NCBI RefSeq assembly: GCF_002368115.1
Contig: NZ_AP018316.1
Coordinates: 2,767,787 to 2,831,786 of the forward strand
Length of the DNA stretch: 64,000 nt
Origin: Dolichospermum compactum NIES-806
GTDB taxonomy: Bacteria; Cyanobacteriota; Cyanobacteriia; Cyanobacteriales; Nostocaceae
Direction: 5' to 3'
Shown here: piece by piece, positions 45,101-53,226 of the stretch
Layout of the letters: each line of letters starts with the position of its first letter
Position numbering within the stretch: the first letter of the stretch is position 1
The notes under the pieces: generated by a model
The model's input: only the letters and a program-made list of their open reading frames with translations
What the model was told of the DNA's origin: nothing
The model's database searches: none
Translations under genes and position numbers: made by a program

Positions 45101-45725
45101 CGAACCATTCCAAGCGCACAGGCAACTCTGAGGACACGGGAAACACATCCACAATATCTCCCCGTCTACTCCATTGTCCTTCAGTTTCCACCAGGGGAAC
45201 TCGTTCATATCCCAAAATCGTGATTTTTTCCCCAAACCCGTCTAAATCAAATTCCATCCCTTTTTCCAAGGTGACACAAAATGATTTAAACGCCTCCGGT
45301 GGTGGCAAATGCGGCTGCAACGCCCCCACAGTAGCAATTATGGCAGTTCTTTGTTTTGGCAACTGACGACTGACGACTGACGACGGACCATTGACCAAAT
45401 CAGCTAACACCTGCATTTGACCCCAACTCAACTCATTTTCAGGGTCAAAGGGTTCATAGGGAGAAGCTTCGGAAGTGGGGTAAAAGTGGACAGTTTTCCA
45501 TCCCATTGCTTCCATTTGGGCAAAAACCCGCCCAGCTTCCTCTAGAGTGGCACAGACCACACATAAATCCTGATCTTCATAACTTGCTAATGCTGAAGCT
45601 ATCAGTCCTTTGGGTAGCCGAGAAATCCCATTTAACCGCAATTCCTGCTGTTTGTTGAGTTTAGTAATGAGTTCTGCGGTAAGAGGCGATCGCGCCAAAG
45701 CACGCACAATAGAAGAAAAGGCCAT
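42195..45725 (-). CDS. mfd: Transcription-repair coupling factor
   Basis: A 1176-residue Mfd translocase that removes stalled RNA polymerase and recruits UvrA. Order: UvrB-like N-terminal domains; RNA-polymerase-interacting domain at about 500-570 (KLRQGDYVVHRSHGIGKF); translocase with Walker A CGDVGFGKTE near 657 and Walker B VIDEEQRFG near 758; the RQRLRAIQEFTQLGSGYQLA TRG region; C-terminal UvrA-binding-site mask. Three segments in the N-terminal 40% are repeat-derived and in frame: residues about 113-126, about 252-260 and about 312-345. The first codons are duplicated at 48659-48690 on the far side of the broken R-M cassette. Confidence 0.95.
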   Translation of the reverse strand: MAFSSIVRALARSPLTAELITKLNKQQELRLNGISRLPKGLIASALASYEDQDLCVVCATLEEAGRVFAQMEAMGWKTVHFYPTSEASPYEPFDPENELSWGQMQVLADLVNGPSSVVSRQLPKQRTAIIATVGALQPHLPPPEAFKSFCVTLEKGMEFDLDGFGEKITILGYERVPLVETEGQWSRRGDIVDVFPVSSELPVRLEWFGDEIEQIREFDPATQRSALDKVEKVTLTPTSFAPIINTALTENVETFHETSLQELGTLEGSRRFLGLAFAKPASLLDYLAENTLVAIDEPEQCYAHSDRWVENANSQWSVVSQRRLGGFPHEGLTNSEGVSGQLSVGLPKIHRNFHECIGEIGNFRKLYLSELSEENSGLNLASRPLPVTPHQFAKLGETIRNERERNFAVWIISAQPSRSVSLLQEHDCPAQFIPNPRDYQAIDKLQINHIPIALKYSGLAELEGFILPSFRLVIVTDREFYGQHSLANFGYVRKRRQATSKQVDPNKLRQGDYVVHRSHGIGKFDKLESLTINDETRDYLVVQYADGLLRVAADQVSSLSRFRTSADKAPELHKMTGKAWENTKNKVRKAIKKLAVDLLKLYAARSQQQGFSYPQDMPWQEEMEDSFPYQPTTDQLKAVQDVKRDMESERPMDRLVCGDVGFGKTEVAIRAIFKAVTAGKQVALLAPTTILTQQHYHTIKERFAPYPVNVGLLNRFRSTEEKRNIQKRLATGELDIVVGTHQLLGKGVQFKDLGLLVIDEEQRFGVNQKEKIKSLKTQVDVLTLSATPIPRTLYMSLSGIREMSLITTPPPTRRPIQTHLAPLNSDIVRSAIRQELDRGGQVFYVVPRVDGIEETTTKLREMVPGGRFAIAHGQMDESELESTMLTFGNNDADILVCTTIIESGLDIPRVNTILIEDAHRFGLSQLYQLRGRVGRAGIQAHAWLFYPKQRELSDAARQRLRAIQEFTQLGSGYQLAMRDMEIRGVGNLLGAEQSGQMDVIGFDLYMEMLEEAIREIRGQEIPKVEDTQIDLNLTAFIPATYIPDPDQKMSAYRAVATVKSKYELKQIAAEWTDRYGTIPVPANQLLRVMELKQLAKNLGFSRIKPENKQHIVLETPMEEPAWNLLAENLTPTMKARFVYSPGKVTARGLGVFKADQQLQTLIDTFMKMQGAISETA
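44697..44797 (-). repeat. Repeat-derived coding insert in mfd (GTCAGTGG type)
   Basis: Contains ACTGACCACTGACT heptamers on both sides of CATGGGGGAAACCCCCAAGA, a hairpin also present inside the MITE at 58402. Read in frame as SVVSQRRLGGFPHEGLTNSE and following residues of Mfd. Confidence 0.8.
44945..44972. repeat. Perfect 28-bp palindrome inside mfd
   Basis: GTAGAGACGTTTCATGAAAC followed by GTCTCTAC is its own inverse complement. It encodes VETFHETSL in Mfd and belongs to the family at 1891 and 38067. Confidence 0.85.
45350..45396 (-). repeat. GACGACT short tandem repeat inside mfd
   Basis: AACTGACGACTGACGACTGA heptamers encode the SSVVSRQLPKQ stretch of Mfd at residues about 115-125. Confidence 0.78.
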
Positions 45726-45727
45726 AA
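45694..45727. repeat. 34-bp direct repeat of mfd 5' end, copy 1
   Basis: Identical to 48659-48692. It covers the first 11 codons of intact mfd and two bases upstream. Similarity continues more weakly into the upstream DNA. Confidence 0.9.
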
Positions 45728-46016
45728 ATTATATGCTTAACAGAAGTTGGGAATCGGGCGTAAAACTCTCGTAATAGTAAGAGTTTCATCATCAATTGAT
45801 GCACTAACTACCCTGTCCACTGCGTTATCTATACTATCTTAACAATTGTCAACTAACTACGGCAGATTTGGTATTCAGGATATCTAGCAGTAAATTCAAG
45901 GGTGTTACAAGTTTACACTAGTATCGTTATGTAAATCTCATCTATGTTAACTATAAACTACAAAATGTCAGGTATAATCTGTAGACTTAATATCTTTGAT
46001 TAACTGATTATACAAT

Positions 46017-46262
46017 ATGGAAGCGAATAATGAAGTAAATATACGGTAGATTTTTGGTCGTGCTATAAGAAAGCGAAGAAGAGAACTAGATTTATCTCAA
46101 GAAGAACTTGCAGAAAAAGCAGAACTTCATCGCACTTATATTTCAAGTATTGAATCAGGAAAATGTAATATTTCCCTAGACAATATAGAAAAATTAGCCA
46201 AATCCCTAAATATATCCATATCTGATTTGTTTGTAACCTGCAATAACATATCAGAAAATTGA
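46017..46262 (+). pseudogene. XRE-family controller protein of the R-M cassette, nonsense mutation
   Basis: The frame reads MEANNEVNIR, TAG, IFGRAIRKRRRELDLSQEEL and on through RTYISSIESGKCNISL to SDLFVTCNNISEN. It is a complete helix-turn-helix protein of the R-M controller (C protein) type, which times endonuclease expression. Homologs have Lys where TAG stands, so AAG to TAG is the likely lesion (46047-46049). No ATG, GTG or TTG follows before the helix-turn-helix. A TATAAT hexamer lies 39 bases upstream. The endonuclease ATG comes three bases after this stop. Confidence 0.8.
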
Positions 46263-46265
46263 GTT

Positions 46266-47071
46266 ATGGATGAGCATATTAAACAGATAATTAAAGAAAA
46301 TCTTAGAAATTCAATTAGAAGATTTTTTAAAAAGTCAAAAAAAATAAAATATCAAGTATTAGATGATATTTTTCCTAATGAAAGACGAATACGATCTCTC
46401 GTAGGTGGACTAGAAACAAGTTTAGGAACAACTTTTTGGGAACCGATAGCTAAAACATTAGCTGAGATAAATGGATTTAAAATCATCCCAGAGAAAATCT
46501 TAGTACCAAATCCATTTCCTCAAGTTTTGCAGAAAGAATTAGATAAATTAGTTCATGAGCGCGAAAATAAACCTAATCAATGTATAATTCCAACGGAAGA
46601 ATGTATAAAGAGACTAAAAAATACTGCTTTAAAAACTAATCCTCAAGATATCATTCAATATATATATCCTCCAAAAGGAACTGGGGTTGATATTCATTTA
46701 TTTAAGGACGGAGTTAATTATCTATTTGACATTAAAACTACACAACCAAATCTGGGTGATTTTAAGAAATTTAATAAGCAAATGCTTGAATGGTTTGCTT
46801 ACAGTCTTGCTAAAAATCCTGATGCTAATTTAGAAGCTCGTATTGCTATTCCTTTTAACCCTTTTCCAAAACCTTGGTATGAAGAACAAAAAAGTAAGTT
46901 ATCTTATCTAGTTCTCCTTTAGATATTACTCAAGATATATGGGTAGAAAATGAGTTTTGGGATTTTTGTTCTGGAACTGAAAATACATTTGAAGCATTAA
47001 AATCACTTTTTATTGAACTAGGACAAGAAGATTTTGCAGGAGAATTTTATGACATTTTTTATCCCAAATAG
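46266..47071 (+). pseudogene. TdeIII-like type II restriction endonuclease, frameshifted
   Basis: The intact front part (218 codons to TAG at 46920) resembles TdeIII-family endonucleases, whose type member cuts GGNCC. PD-(D/E)xK nuclease residues are visible as GTGVDIHLF followed by LFDIKTTQ. The alignment continues in the -1 frame after about 46909 as SSPLDITQDIWVENEFWDFC to a stop at 47069-47071, so one base is lost near 46899-46915. The C-terminal about 50 residues are thus cut off. Specificity is inferred from family only. Confidence 0.78.
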
Positions 47072-47072
47072 T

Positions 47073-48449
47073 TTAGATATCAATAATTTTAAGTAGTTCT
47101 TTAGTGACATACTCAACCACAGGTACAGGAACAGCATTACCAAATTGTTTTTTACCTACCTCATTTTTCGGGTGATATTCAAAATCTGTAGGAAAACCTT
47201 GCAATTTACAAGCGTGTTTTGCAGTGATTGGTATATATTTTTTAGGTTGATAAATTTTTTCTAGAAAAAGATTTTTATAATCTTCTGGATGATTTGCATG
47301 AATAGATACTGTTGCAATATAGTCTTTTGCACCAGTAGCTGTTAAAGTTGGAAAAATATCAGCAGTAGGTAAAATGATGCGATAAATATCATTAATGCCG
47401 GTCATATTTTTAGAATTAACAAATTCATACTTGTTATCAGCAGTTAACCGGAATATTTGTTTTTTAACTAATTCATTTAATTCATTTATATCTATATCAG
47501 GTATTATCTCCTGAAAATTTTCTAATGATAAAGGATTACCATCTTTCTCCCCATATTTTTTACTTCTTCTATATTTGAGAAGAGTTAAACAGATTATTTT
47601 TTCTCTATCACTCGTTTTTATAATATCCCAAGAGTGAATTGTTGTATGTCCATTTCGTAAATCTGAGAAAATAAAAAAATCATTTAATTCATCATCTTTT
47701 TGAAATCGGGTTCTTGATGTTGGAATCGCACCTTTAAATAAAGTATCTGCATCCAATTTAACTTTTTCAACACATTTGATATTTTTAAGTTCATCTAAAA
47801 TATCTAAAACTTTAGGATGAATATTTAAAGGATGAGGGAAATTATATTCTTGATATTTCTCTAAATCATTTCTAATTCCTACAATAAAAACTCTATCTCT
47901 ATTTTGCGGTAAACCAAAATCATAAGCGTTTAAAACTTTCCATTTCACACAATACCCTATATGTGTCAATTCATTTAAAATTAGTTCTAAATTATCACGG
48001 TTTTTAGGATTTGCTAATCCACTTACATTTTAAAATATAAAAGCCTTCGGTTGACTTTGATTAACTAAACGAATTACATCAAACCATAATTTACCTCTAG
48101 GATCTTTAAAACCTCTTAAACAACCTGCAACTGACCAGGGTTGACAAGGTACACCACCAACTATTATGTCAATATTAATAGGTAGTTGATTGATTTTTGT
48201 AATATCTCCTAATTCAATCTCATTTTTATTTAAATAATTAATAAAATTTTGTTGATACACTTTACTAGCTTGTTTATCTATTTCAGAATAACCCAAACAT
48301 TGACCACCTAATTTTTCTAAAGCAATTCTAAATCCACCGATACCTGCAAACAAGTCAATAAAAGTAAATTTATTTGGATAAATTACTAATTGCAAAGGTA
48401 ATTCTATTTGTTTTGATATTGTAGAAAATAAAGATTTCATTTCTCTCAT
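47073..48449 (-). pseudogene. DNA cytosine-5 methyltransferase, nonsense mutation at ENV motif
   Basis: Two in-frame pieces make one C5 methyltransferase of about 458 codons. The first (48449 to 48030) has motif I FIDLFAGIGGFR and the catalytic PCQ loop in VGGVPCQPWSVAG, ending KAFIF. Then TAA (48030-48032) replaces the Glu of the catalytic ENV motif, and the frame continues NVSGLANPKNRDNLEL through QNRDRVFIVGIRN to the C-terminal KQFGNAVPVPVVEYV. A single GAA-to-TAA change explains the break. It is convergent with the endonuclease, with one base between stops. Confidence 0.88.
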
Positions 48450-48627
48450 TGAATAGTAAATAATATTAACTAAATATTAAACCATATTTTTAGTAAATTG
48501 GGCAATTATCAATAGCCAGACTGAAAATACTACAGTACCTAACGCGACGAATTGGGACAGGTTTCATCCGGGTTTTTCAACTTACTTCCTTTAATTATTG
48601 TAACTAAGCGTTATTAAAAGTGCTTTA

Positions 48628-48690
48628 TTAATTAAAACACTTGCTAGTGACAAATTGTGCCAAAGCACGCACAATAGAAGAAAAGGCCAT
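48628..48690 (-). pseudogene. Orphan 5' fragment of mfd
   Basis: The minus strand reads MAFSSIVRALA exactly as intact mfd, then diverges to QFVTSKCFN and stop. It marks the outer border of the inserted R-M cassette. Confidence 0.85.
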
Positions 48691-48692
48691 AA
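48659..48692. repeat. 34-bp direct repeat of mfd 5' end, copy 2
   Basis: Identical to 45694-45727. The stretch upstream of the fragment's start codon (48693-48710) is also similar to the DNA ahead of intact mfd. The remainder of 48450-48969 shows no gene. Confidence 0.9.
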
Positions 48693-48969
48693 GTTTTACG
48701 CTAAAAAAAGGAAGTCGCTGCTGATGTGAAAATCTCGAAGTATTTCCTGTTAACCATTTTAAAAGTGTTAACCCCTCTCTTGACGATAAATAGGAAAGAA
48801 TCAAACCCAACTACTCATAGACCGAAAAATATAACTATGACTTTGTGTATAGTCAAAGTATTTAGAGAATTACCTAAAATACTGGATACTAAGATCAGTC
48901 TGATTGAATAAACACTGGGCAACTTCTGATCACCGTATACTTCTATTCTTTATACCAGCAATTTTAAAA

Positions 48970-50277
48970 ATGTCTTCCTTCACGTTTGAAATTTTAACGA
49001 TTTTAGTGCTAATTTTCGCCAACGGTGTATTTTCCATGTCGGAAATGGCCGTAGTTTCAGCCCGGAAAGTCAGACTACAGCAGTTAGCCAATCAAGGAGA
49101 TGTCAACGCCAAGGCTGCATTAAAACTCGCAGAATCTCCCAATCATTTTCTCTCTATCGTCCAGGTAGGGATTACACTGATCAATATTCTGAATGGTGTC
49201 TTTGGTGGTGCGACCATTGCCAAAAGATTAGAAGATTATATCAAGCTAATTCCCATTTTAGCTAATTATAGTAATGCGATCGCCTTTGGCATCGTAGTCT
49301 TACTCATCACCTATTTTTCCCTCATTGTTGGTGAACTCGTCCCCAAACGTCTGGCTTTAAATAACCCCGAAAAAATCGCTGCTTCAGTAGCCATACCCAT
49401 GCGGGCTTTAGCAAAAATAGCCTCACCCATAGTTTATCTTTTGAGTGCATCTACAGATTTAGTCTTGCGAATATTAGGAATCACACCCTCTGCTGAACCA
49501 CAAGTCACAGAAGAAGAAATCAAAATTCTCATCGAACAAGGAACAGAAGCGGGAACATTTGAAGAAGCAGAACAGGACATGGTAGAGAGAGTTTTCCGGT
49601 TAGGCGATCGCCCCGTCACCTCCTTTATGACACCCCGACCTGATATAGTTTGGTTAGACTTGGAAGACCCCCCCGAAGAAAACCGCCTGAAAATGGCAGA
49701 AAGCGGTTATTCTCGCTATCCCATTTGTCAAGAAGGATTAGATAACGTCCTGGGAATTATTCCCGTCACCGACCTCCTAGCTAGAAGTTTACGCAACGAA
49801 CCCTTAGACTTAACTCTAGGATTACGTCAACCCGTATTTGTCCCCGAAAGCACACGCGGTTTAAAAGTTTTAGAATTATTCAAACAAACCGTCACACACA
49901 TGGCTTTAGTCGTAGATGAATATGGCGTAATTCAAGGCTTAGTCACCCTCAATGACATCATGAGTGAAATCGTCGGTGATGTTCCCACAGAACCAGGACA
50001 AGAAGAACCCCAAGCCGTACAACGGGAAGATGGTTCTTGGTTAGTAGATGGAATGTTAGGAATAGAAGAATTTTTAGAACTATTTGATCTTGAAGAATTA
50101 GAACATGAAGAAAGAGGAAATTATCAAACATTAGGCGGTTTTGTCATCACCCATTTAGGACGGATTCCCGCAGCCGCAGATCATTTTGAATGGGATGGTA
50201 TGCGGTTTGAAGTCATGGATATGGACGGAAATCGGGTTGATAAAGTCCTAGTTGTACCCAAGGTCATAGGTAATTGA
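48970..50277 (+). CDS. CNNM/CorC-type membrane protein with CBS domains
   Basis: A 435-residue protein of the HlyC/CorC (CNNM) family, linked to magnesium or cobalt transport. Residues 1-190 are the DUF21 membrane domain (LIFANGVFSMSEMAVVSARK and HFLSIVQVGITLINILNGVF). A CBS pair follows at about 215-340 (VTSFMTPRPDIVWLDLEDPP, MALVVDEYGVIQGLVTLNDI), and the C-terminal CorC domain has ERGNYQTLGGFVITHLGRIP. I start at ATG 48970 (MSSFTFEIL); an upstream TTG at 48904 would add a non-conserved lead. It diverges from the R-M cassette and may originally have faced the mfd promoter. Confidence 0.9.
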   Translation: MSSFTFEILTILVLIFANGVFSMSEMAVVSARKVRLQQLANQGDVNAKAALKLAESPNHFLSIVQVGITLINILNGVFGGATIAKRLEDYIKLIPILANYSNAIAFGIVVLLITYFSLIVGELVPKRLALNNPEKIAASVAIPMRALAKIASPIVYLLSASTDLVLRILGITPSAEPQVTEEEIKILIEQGTEAGTFEEAEQDMVERVFRLGDRPVTSFMTPRPDIVWLDLEDPPEENRLKMAESGYSRYPICQEGLDNVLGIIPVTDLLARSLRNEPLDLTLGLRQPVFVPESTRGLKVLELFKQTVTHMALVVDEYGVIQGLVTLNDIMSEIVGDVPTEPGQEEPQAVQREDGSWLVDGMLGIEEFLELFDLEELEHEERGNYQTLGGFVITHLGRIPAAADHFEWDGMRFEVMDMDGNRVDKVLVVPKVIGN

Positions 50278-50465
50278 AGTCAGTCGGTAGGGGTGCAGGG
50301 CCTGCGCCCCGTCAGGAGTTCAGGAGGAAGAATTAGAACGGTTACAGAAGTCTGGTTGGTCATCATTCTCATTCTAAAATTCATGTAAAATTAACTCTTC
50401 CTTATATAAAGCTTAACTTTTTTACTGTTCACTAGGTTTAAATTCACTTTTTGCTGCAACATTAA

Positions 50466-50508
50466 AAATCCCCCCCATTACCTTCAAGTGAAAAGGTTTG
50501 GGGGATTA
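50466..50508 (+). terminator. G/C-rich hairpin downstream of CNNM gene
   Basis: AATCCCCCCCATTACC pairs with GGTTTGGGGGATT and is followed by ATTTTAG. A TAGGGGTGCAGGGCCTGCGC repeat precedes it at 50287. Confidence 0.55.
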
Positions 50509-50565
50509 TTTTAGGGCTTACACATTGACAAAGTTTCCTAAATATGCAATGTGGATTTTATCTCT

Positions 50566-50629
50566 TGTAGGGTGCGTCAGACCCAACAATTTGGTAGAAA
50601 ACAGATTTCCTTTATCTGACGCACCCTAC
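50566..50629. repeat. Nested inverted-repeat element, copy B (inner part)
   Basis: TGTAGGGTGCGTCAGA and TCTGACGCACCCTAC, the inner pair of the element at 12900. The outer ends are degenerate here. The remaining 50630-50880 holds a GTTCCCTG repeat and no gene. Confidence 0.72.
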
Positions 50630-50880
50630 TTTTATAAGTTATTCCCAAAGCTGAAAATGACGCAATTTCTTTCATTCATTATGATGGTAAGTAGGTGAAC
50701 AGAAAAATTTAAAGGTATGTGAAGAAAAGTAAAATCACTCAAAACTCTCTTCCTGTTCCCAGTTAAGAGTTCCCTGTTCCCTTGCCCCAACGACAATTTT
50801 TAACGCCCACCTACTTAATTTAGTGAGCGTGCATAAGTCCTATATTTGTTAAAATGTCTTAAACTTATAAAAAAATCCCT

Positions 50881-51606
50881 TTGATCAGCAAAAATTTCCA
50901 ACCATTAAGTAATATTAGTTACTCTCGCGTCATCCATCTTAGCCATCTCATTGATCAAGATATACCAAAATGGACAGGTGATCCTTCCGTAGAATTTACC
51001 AGTGTTGCAGAAATTCCAGATGATGGTTATTACTTACGCCGCTTTTCCTTGGGAGAACATAGCGGGACTCATATTAATGGTCCCAATAGTTTTTATGCAA
51101 ACGGTGCAAGTATTGACCAGTATCCAGCATCATCCCTAATATTACCAGCTATAGTTATCAATATTTGTGAGCAGGCATCAATAAATCCTGATTATGTCTT
51201 GACTATTAGTGATATCCAAACTTGGGAAACTGAATTTGGAGAAATTCCCACAGGGAGCTTAGTGATATTATATACTGGTTGGCAAGAAAAATGGTTAAAT
51301 CACCAGGCATTTTTTAATCAAGATAAAGACGGAAAAATGCACTTTCCTGGTTTTAGTTATGATGCAACTGAGTTTTTAATTGCACATCGGAAAATTACTG
51401 GAGTAGGTATTGATACTCATGGTGTAGATTCTGGACAGGATACTAATTTTACTATTAACCGGTTGCTGTTGCAGGAATCGCTAATTGTTCTCGAAAACCT
51501 CACCAATTTAGATCAGTTACCACCGCATAGTATCACCTTAATCATTGGAATTCTCAGATTAAGAGGAGGTTCTGGTTCTCCCGCTGCAATCATGGCATTA
51601 TTTTAA
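50881..51606 (+). CDS. Cyclase-family (kynurenine formamidase-like) hydrolase
   Basis: A 241-residue protein of the metal-dependent cyclase/arylformamidase family. IHLSHLIDQDIPKWTGDPSV and the C-terminal GVGIDTHGVDSGQDTNFTIN followed by LPPHSITLIIGILRLRGGSG fit. The metal motif is altered: HSGTHINGPNSF instead of HxGTHxDxPxH, so a ligand Asp is Asn and the last His is Ser. Metal binding may differ or be lost. The start is uncertain: the longest frame uses TTG 50881 without a Shine-Dalgarno, and no ATG lies in the first conserved block. Confidence 0.75.
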   Translation: MISKNFQPLSNISYSRVIHLSHLIDQDIPKWTGDPSVEFTSVAEIPDDGYYLRRFSLGEHSGTHINGPNSFYANGASIDQYPASSLILPAIVINICEQASINPDYVLTISDIQTWETEFGEIPTGSLVILYTGWQEKWLNHQAFFNQDKDGKMHFPGFSYDATEFLIAHRKITGVGIDTHGVDSGQDTNFTINRLLLQESLIVLENLTNLDQLPPHSITLIIGILRLRGGSGSPAAIMALF

Positions 51607-51658
51607 ATTTTTTCTTTTCAACTATTCTCCTCAGACTCTGAAACTTTAGTTTCTTATC

Positions 51659-51695
51659 TGTTCCCTGTTCCCTGTTCCCTGTTCCCTATTCCCTT
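51659..51695. repeat. TTCCCTG short tandem repeat
   Basis: Five TTCCCTG/TTCCCTA heptamers 53 bases after the cyclase stop. Downstream 51720-51956 carries an AT-rich stretch with a protein-like frame (FNQFPNHGGNLANLLEIAAI) that I cannot identify. Confidence 0.85.
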
Positions 51696-51961
51696 CTTTC
51701 AATTAAAAAATATTAAAGCCCCATCGCCAGAGTATGCAAAAATACTCGAAAATGGCTATGAGGCTAAAATATTTTACGAATTGGAAATGATATTTTTAAT
51801 CAATTTCCCAATCATGGAGGCAATCTTGCCAATTTACTGGAAATCGCCGCTATCAAGTCTAATATTGACCATTTACACCGCTGTAAACAAGCAGAAATTA
51901 AACATCATTTAGCAAAGTTAATGAAACTTTCGCTGAGTTTTTTATTAAATTTTTGACGGAC

Positions 51962-51992
51962 AAAAAGGATCTAGCTTCAGATCCCTTTTTTG
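51962..51992. terminator. Intrinsic terminator with A- and T-runs
   Basis: AAAAAGGATCT-AGCTTC-AGATCCCTTTTTT is a near-perfect stem with a T-run, able to work on both strands. Confidence 0.75.
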
Positions 51993-52193
51993 CCTTTAAC
52001 ATAACGGACTTTATTGCTGTAAATTAGCAACACCGTTAGTTAAGTTTGGACTTAAATGAGAACTATTTAATGGCAACTAGCTAAGGTTCTAGTCAAAAGT
52101 AGAGACTTGATAAATCAAACTACCACTTTCGCTATTTTTTAGCTTGTGAACTGAAGGCTTGAGACTTTAAATTTTAGACTCCTGCCAGCAGCT

Positions 52194-52388
52194 TTAGATT
52201 TCACCATTAACCTGCATTTGATGAACTTGATCTGCCAATTCTTGACAATTTTGATCATCTAACTTATCAATTGCCAACATTCCCATGAGAATAACTTCTT
52301 TCAAAGTTAAGCGAGTTGAATGTGCCTGTTTTTGCACAATCTCCTTAATGATGGGAGATACACCGATTGCTGTACTAGCTCTAGCCAC
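52194..52388 (-). CDS. Small unknown protein, 64 residues
   Basis: A GTG-initiated frame encoding MARASTAIGVSPIIKEIVQK, then ARM-like TRLTLKEVILMGMLAIDKLD and a helical acidic end. It is predicted to be almost all helical and slightly resembles small DNA-binding or antitoxin-like proteins, but I do not recognise the family. No Shine-Dalgarno is evident. No toxin-like partner is next to it. Kept because its composition is protein-like and it stands in otherwise empty DNA. Confidence 0.5.
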   Translation of the reverse strand: MARASTAIGVSPIIKEIVQKQAHSTRLTLKEVILMGMLAIDKLDDQNCQELADQVHQMQVNGEI

Positions 52389-53226
52389 GTTATAAAAAGA
52401 AACATTATTGACATCGGATAAATCTTAGCACTTTTCGCTAAGTTATTCTACATCCCCGGAACTGATCTACTTTAGTTTCGATAAATCTTTGTATGTCTAA
52501 TCCAGACTATAAATAGCAAACAGACTCAATAATTCTGCAAATCTAACTTTTTAACGACGGACATAACTCTTCTGTAGCAAGCATTTTAACGATTTACTTA
52601 CTCTGTTACACCCAGTCACGTCACTAAAATTACACAATATAATGACGGATACTGCACTAGTATTAATTACTAGGATTCTTTTGTAAGTAGGTGTAAATAA
52701 ACGTAGCTATTTTAGAAAGAAAAAACTACATTTAAACCTTATAAATTAGACTTTCTGGCGTTTTATTGCTATTTTTTTATCCACAAAAATTGATACCTAT
52801 ATAATTATTTATTAATTTTTCTTACAACTCACATCATAAACAATTGATTATTGTCATCTACCAAAAGTATGAGACCAAATAAGATTTTGAAAAATACTGG
52901 TAACAGCGAGATACTCAAAAAGCTATAAAGCTTATACAGCAAAGCTTCTAATATGGAAAATCCCAAAATTTACTGTTGATTAATCCTGACGGGAGGATAT
53001 TTGTTATGATTTAATGGATTGAATAGCATTGAATTAATTAATAATATTGAATATTGTAAACTAGCACAATAAATCCAGTCTAAGTTAAAACCTATAGTTT
53101 TTTGATAGCAAAGCGCAAGGTTGCAAAATAGATGGGGTATAGACAGAAATCGAAATCTTCCTGAATTCACTTAGTTAACGCCGTCATAAGGAAAAGTAGT
53201 GAATACGCACAAGGAACAAAACAACG
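52389..53226. other. Long AT-rich intergenic region
   Basis: An 838-base gap with no supported gene. Short open frames in it have no protein-like features. It may hold divergent promoters for the small GTG-initiated gene and the SGNH hydrolase gene. An AAGGAAC Shine-Dalgarno lies at its right end. Confidence 0.5.

Noticed and set aside
46047..46049. Recoding of TAG (for example pyrrolysine) in the controller gene
   Set aside because: There is no downstream recoding element, and the other two genes of the cassette are also broken, so ordinary mutation is simpler.
51720..51956. Protein-like frame with HGGNLANLLEIAAI, similar to the start of CobC/CobD-type aminotransferases
   Set aside because: The resemblance is limited to a short motif, the upstream frame is broken, and the following sequence does not match. 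Left as unassigned.
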